DNA of 64,000 nucleotides from Mytilisepta virgata (Eukaryota > Mollusca > Bivalvia > Mytilida > Mytilidae). Of this stretch, positions 58,666-64,000 are shown piece by piece; position 1 is the first letter of the stretch; every line of letters begins with the position of its first letter. The stretch spans positions 47,000,230 through 47,064,229 of the forward strand of contig CM051516.1 in NCBI GenBank assembly GCA_028015205.1. The letters run 5' to 3'. The notes below the pieces were generated by a model. It had not been told where the DNA came from. It worked only from the letters and a program-made list of their open reading frames with translations, and did no database searches. Both the position numbers and the translations under genes were made by a program.

Positions 58666-61600
58666 AAAGAGGGTAACTGTAGTATATAAGGTATATTACA
58701 TCCTCTGACATTACATCCATGGGGGCACCTGTGGTAATTAAGGTATACAGAACATGCACGAGGGTACCTGTAGTCTACAAGGTCTACTACATCCCTAGAT
58801 ATTACATCTACGAGGGTACCTGTAGTATATAAGGTATACTACATCCCCATACAGTACATCCATGAGGGTACCTGTTGTATATAATGTATAATATATCCCA
58901 ATACAGTACATCCACGAGGATTCCTGTGGTATATAAGGTATACAACATCCTCAGACATCACATCCATGAGAGTACCTGTGGTATATAAGGTCTACTGCAT
59001 CCCTAAACAGTATATCCACGAGGGTACCTGTAGTATATAAGGTATAATACATCCCCAGAGAGTACATCCACGAGGGTACCTGTAGTACATAAGGTATAAT
59101 ACATCCCCAGACAGTACGTCCACAAGGGTACCTGTGGTATACAAGATAAACTACACCCCAAGACAGCACATACACGAGGGTACCTATTGTATATAAGGTA
59201 TACTACATCCCTACACAGTACATCCACGAGGGTACCTGTAGTATATAAGGTATACTACATCCCCCGACAGTACATCCACGAGGGTACCTGTGGTATATAA
59301 GGTATACTACATCCCCAGACAGTACATCTACGAGGGTACCTGTGGTATATAAGGTATAATACATCCCCAGACATTACATCCATGATGGTACCTGTAGTAT
59401 ATAAGCTATATTACATCCCCAGATAGTACATCCACGAGGGTACCTGCGGTATATAAGGTAAACTACATCCACAGACAGTACATACACGAGGGTACCTATT
59501 GTATATAAGTTCTACTACCTGTAGTATATAAGAATTACTACATCCCCAGACAGTACATCCACGAGGGTACCTGTGGTATATAAGGTATACAACATCCCCA
59601 GACATCACATCCACGAGGGTACCTGTAGCATATAAGGTATAGTACATCCCCAGACAGTACTTCCACGAGGGAACCTGTATTATATAAGGTATCTTACATC
59701 CCCATACAGTACATCCATGAGGGTACCTGTATTATATAAAATTAACTACATCCCCTACAGTACATCCACGAGGGTACCTATAGTATATAAGGTATAATAC
59801 ATCCCCAGACAGTACATCTACAAGGGTACCTGTTGTATATAAGGTATACTACATGCCCAGACAGTACATCTACGAGGGTACCTGTGGTATATAAGGTGTA
59901 CAACATCCTCAGACATCACATCCACGAGGGTACCTGTAGTATATAAGGTATATTACATCCCCAGACAGTACGTCCACCAGGGTACCTGTGGTATAAAAGA
60001 TAAACTACACCCCAAGACAGTACATACACGAGGGTACCTATTGTATACAAGGTCTACTACATCCCTAAACAGTACATCCACGAGGGTACCTGTAGTATAT
60101 AAAGTATACTACATCCTCCTACAGTACATCCACGAAGGTACCTGTGGTATATAAGGTATACTACATCCCCAGACAGTACATCTACGAGGGTACCTGTGGT
60201 ATATAAGGTATAATACATCCCCAGACAGTACATCCACGAGGGTACCTGTAGTATATAAGGTATAATACATCCCCAGACAGTACATCCACGAGGGTACCTG
60301 TAGTATATAAGATATATTACATCCCCAGATAGTACATCCACGAGGCTACCTGTGGTATATAAGATAAACTACATCCCCAGACAGTACATACACGAGGGTA
60401 CCTATTGTATATAAGGTCTACTACATCCCTACACAGTACATCCACGAGGGTACCTGTAGTATATAAGGTTTACAACATCCCCAGACAGTACATCCACGAG
60501 GGTACCTATTGTATATAAGGTCTACTACATCCCTACACAGTACATCCACGAGGGTACCTGTAGTATATAAGGTATACTACATCCCCAGACAGTACATGAA
60601 CGAGGGTACCTGTATTATATAAGGTATATTACATCCCCAGACAGTACATCCACGAGGGTACCAGTGGTATATAAGATAAACTACATCCCCAGACAGTACA
60701 TCCACGAGGGTACCTATTGTATATAAGGTCTACTACGGCCCTACACAGTACATCCACGAGGGTACCTGTGGTATATACGGTATACTACATCCCCCTACAG
60801 TACATCCACGAGGGTACCTGTGGTATATAAGGTATACTACGTCCCCAGACATTACATCCACGAGGGTGCCTGTGGTATATAAGATAAACTACATCCCAAG
60901 ACAGTACATCCACGAGGGTACTTATTGTATATAAGGTCTACTACATCCCTACACAGTACATCCACGAGGGTACCTGTAGTATATAAGGTATACTACATCC
61001 CCAGACAGTACATCAAGGAGGGTACTTGTGTTATAGAAGGTATACAACATCCTCAGACATCATATCCTGTAGTATATAAGGTATATATAGGGAAATTATC
61101 AGGAGAGTATCAGACAGTACGTCCACGAGGGTACCTGTGGTATACAAGATAAACTACACCCCAAGACAGTACATCCACGAGGGTACCTATTGTATATAAG
61201 GTATACTACATCCCCCCGACAGTTCATCCACGAGGGTACCTGTGGTATATAAGGTATACTACATCCCCAGACAGTACATCTACGAGGGTACCTGTGGTAT
61301 ATAAGGTATAATACATCCCCAGACATTACATCCATGATGGTACCTGTAGTATGTAAGGTATAATACATCGCCAGACAATACATCCAAGAGGGTACCTGTA
61401 GTATATAAGCTATATTACATCCCCAGATAGTACATCCACAAGGGTACCTGCGGTATATAAGGTAAACTACATCCACAGACAGTACATACACGAGGGTACC
61501 TATTGTATATATGTTCTACTACCTGTAGTATATAAGAATTACTACATCCCCAGACAGTACATCCACGAGGGTACCTGTGGTATATAAGGTATACAACATC

Positions 61601-64000
61601 CCCAGACATCACATCCACGAGGGTACCTGTAGCATATAAGGTATAGTACATCCCCAGACAGTACTTCCACGAGGGAACCTGTATTATATAAAGTATCTTA
61701 CATCCCCAGACAGTACATCCACGAGGGTACCTGTATTATATAAAATTAACTACATCCCCTACAGTACATCCACGAGGGTACCTATAGTATATAAGGCATA
61801 ATACATCCCCAGACAGTACATCTACAAGGGTACCTGTTGTATATAAGGTATACTACATGCCCAGACAGTACATCCACGAGGGTACCTGTGGTATATAAGG
61901 TATAATACATCCCCAGACATTAGATCCACGACGGTACCTGTAGTATATAAGGTATAATACATCCCTCTACAGTACATCCACGAGGGTACCTGTGGTATAT
62001 AAGGTATAATGCATCCCCAGACAGTACATCAAGGAGGGTACTTGTGTTATACAAGGTATACAACATCCTCAGACATATCCACGAGGGTACCTGTGGTATA
62101 TAAGGTATACTACATCCCCCTACAGTACATCCACGAGGGTACCTGTGGTATATAAGGTATAGTACGTCCCCAGACATTACATCCACGAGGGTACCTGTAG
62201 TATATAAGGTATAATACATCCCCATACAGTACATCCACGAGGGTACCTGTGGTATATAAGGTATAATACATCCCCAGACATTAGATCCACGACGGTACCT
62301 GTAGTATATAAGGTATAATACATCCCCCTATAGTACATCCACGAGGGTACCTGTGGTATATAAGGTATAATACATCCCCCTACAGTACATCCACGAGGGT
62401 ACCTGTGGTATATACGGTATACTACATCCCCCTACAGTACATCCACGAGGGTACCTGTGGTATATAAGGTATACTACGTCCCCAGACATTACATCCACGA
62501 GGGTACCTGTGGTATATAAGATAAACTACATCCCAAGACAGTACATCCACGAGGGTACTTATTGTATATTAGGTCTACTACATCCCTACACAGTACATCC
62601 ACGAGGGTACCTGTAGTATATAAGGTATACTACATCCCCAGACAGTACATCAAGGAGGGTACTTGTGTTATATAAGGTATACAACATCCTCAGACATCAT
62701 ATCCACGAGGGTACCTGTGGTATATAAGGTATACTACATCCCCTACAGTACATCCACGAGGGTACCTGTGGTATATAAGGTATACTACGTCCCAAGACAT
62801 TACATCCACGAGGGTACCTGTAGTATATAAGGTATAATACATCCCCAGACAGTACATCCAAGAGGGTACCTGTAGTATGTAAGGTATAATACATCGCCAG
62901 ACAATACATCCAAGAGGGTACCTGTAGTATATAAGCTATATTTCATCCCCAGATAGTACATCCACGAGGGTACCTGCGGTATATAAGGTAAACTACATCC
63001 ACAGACAGTACATACACGAGGGTACCTATTGTATATAAGTTCTACTACCTGTAGTATATAAGAATTACTACATCCCCAGACAGTACTTCCACGAGGGTAC
63101 CTGTGGTATATAAGGTATACAACATCCCCAGACATCACATCCACGAGGGTACCTGTAGCATATAAGGTATAGTACATCCCCAGACAGTACTTCCACGAGG
63201 GAACCTGTATTATATAAGGTATCTTACATCCCCAGACAGTACATCCACGAGGGTACCTGTATTATATAAAATTAACTACATCCCCTACAGTACATCCACG
63301 AGGGTACCTATAGTATATAAGGCATAATACATCCCCAGACAGTACATTTACAAGGGTACCTGTTGTATATAAGGTATACTACATGCCCAGACAGTACATC
63401 CACGAGGGTACCTGTGGTATATAAGGTATAATACATCCCCAGACATTAGATCCACGACGGTACCTTTAGTATATAAGGTATAATACATCCCCCTACAGTA
63501 CATCCACGATGGTACCTGTGGTATATAAGGTATAATGCATCCCCAGACAGTACATCAAGGAGGGTACTTGTGTTATACAAGGTATACAACATCCTCAGAC
63601 ATATCCACGAGGGTACCTGTGGTATATAAGGTATACTACATCCCCCTACAGTACATCCACGAGGGTACCTGTGGTATATAAGGTATAGTACGTCCCCAGA
63701 CATTACATCCACGAGGGTACCTGTAGTATATAAGGTATAATACATCCCCATACAGTACATCCACGAGGGTACCTGTAGTATATAAGATATATTACATCCC
63801 CAGATAGTACATCCACGAGGGTACCTGTGGTATATAAGATAAACTACATCCCCAGACAGTACATACACGAGGGTACCTATTGTATATAAGGTCTACTACA
63901 TCCCTACACAGTACATCCACGAGGGTACCTGTAGTATATAAGGTTTACTACATCCCCAGACAGTACATCCACGAGGGTACCTATTGTATATAAGGTCTAC
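58666..64000. repeat. 52-bp satellite array, about 100 units, open at the right edge
   Basis: Tandem units have a modal period of 52 bp, as from TACCTG at 60191 to 60243. The unit reads roughly ACATCCACGAGGGTACCTGT, then (A/G)GTATATAAGGTATA(C/A), then TACATCCCCAGACAGT. Each unit has a KpnI word GGTACC, a TATA-box-like TATATAAG and a small palindrome GTAGTATA-TAAGG-TATACTAC. Units vary by substitution and by shorter or longer forms. Minus-strand frames up to 140 codons occur only because 52 is not a multiple of three and the units are mostly stop-free; they are not genes. The array shows higher-order duplication. Confidence 0.95.
61405..63775. repeat. Higher-order duplication of 1526 bp inside the satellite
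   Basis: The block starting at 61405 recurs at 62931, and markers keep the same offset: TAGATCCACGACGG at 61921 and 63447 (1526), and the ACATATCCACGAGGGTACC context at 62075 and 63601. The match ends near 63775, where the second copy switches to sequence resembling 60299-60480. An older partial copy starts at 59401 (offset 2004). Confidence 0.8.

Noticed and set aside
58951..63868. Many frames of 74-140 codons on both strands in the satellite
   Set aside because: Products of a 52-bp tandem repeat, not genes; the peptides repeat every 52 residues.

Overview
The window is eukaryotic and fits a marine bivalve, most likely a mytilid mussel. It is AT-rich, its genes are split by long introns with GT-AG borders, and it carries interspersed repeats I associate with Mytilus-type genomes. 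There are no operons, CRISPR arrays or convincing tRNA genes. All host coding sequence I can support lies on the minus strand and belongs to one family: NLR-like NB-ARC ATPase genes.

Layout: (1) 1-400 is a GC-rich tandem repeat packed with ETS-like and CRE-like words. (2) 913-9858 is the 5' half of NLR-like gene B (three exons; the 3' half lies beyond the left edge). Its 7.8 kb second intron holds a decayed L1/Tx1-type LINE at 1880-5830. (3) 10430-14220 holds a LINE 3' fragment and a broken Tc1/mariner transposase. (4) 14.2-19.9 kb is gene-poor, with old repeats and a 5 x 53 bp tandem array. (5) 19895-32508 is NLR-like gene A. I assembled it as 12 exons whose phases all join and whose total length is 3753 nt (about 1250 residues). 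Order: unknown helical N-terminal domain, NB-ARC (Walker A, Walker B, a strand ending ITS, GxPLAL), helical/TPR region, Ser/Asp-rich tail. (6) 33-43.8 kb is gene-poor, with a PIF/Harbinger-like element at 37097-38565. (7) About 43.8-47.75 kb is a nearly full-length CR1/L2/Crack-like LINE with one uninterrupted ORF that begins with a 2A-like peptide. (8) 48.2-48.4 kb has two related hairpins with compensatory changes. (9) 49248-54420 is a wrecked copy (C) of the 5' half of gene A. (10) 55.8-57.6 kb is a Ty3/gypsy fragment running into a zinc-finger ORF. (11) 58080-58369 is a short Harbinger-type MITE. (12) 58666-64000 is a 52-bp satellite array with higher-order duplications that continues past the right edge.

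Genes A and B are probably innate-immune STAND ATPases: the N-terminal domain would signal, NB-ARC would switch on nucleotide exchange, and the TPR region would sense or scaffold. A, B and C share exon borders and intron phases, so this looks like part of a tandemly expanding and decaying NLR cluster invaded by transposons. Exon coordinates come from reading splice sites and frames by eye. They are internally consistent but not transcript-verified.
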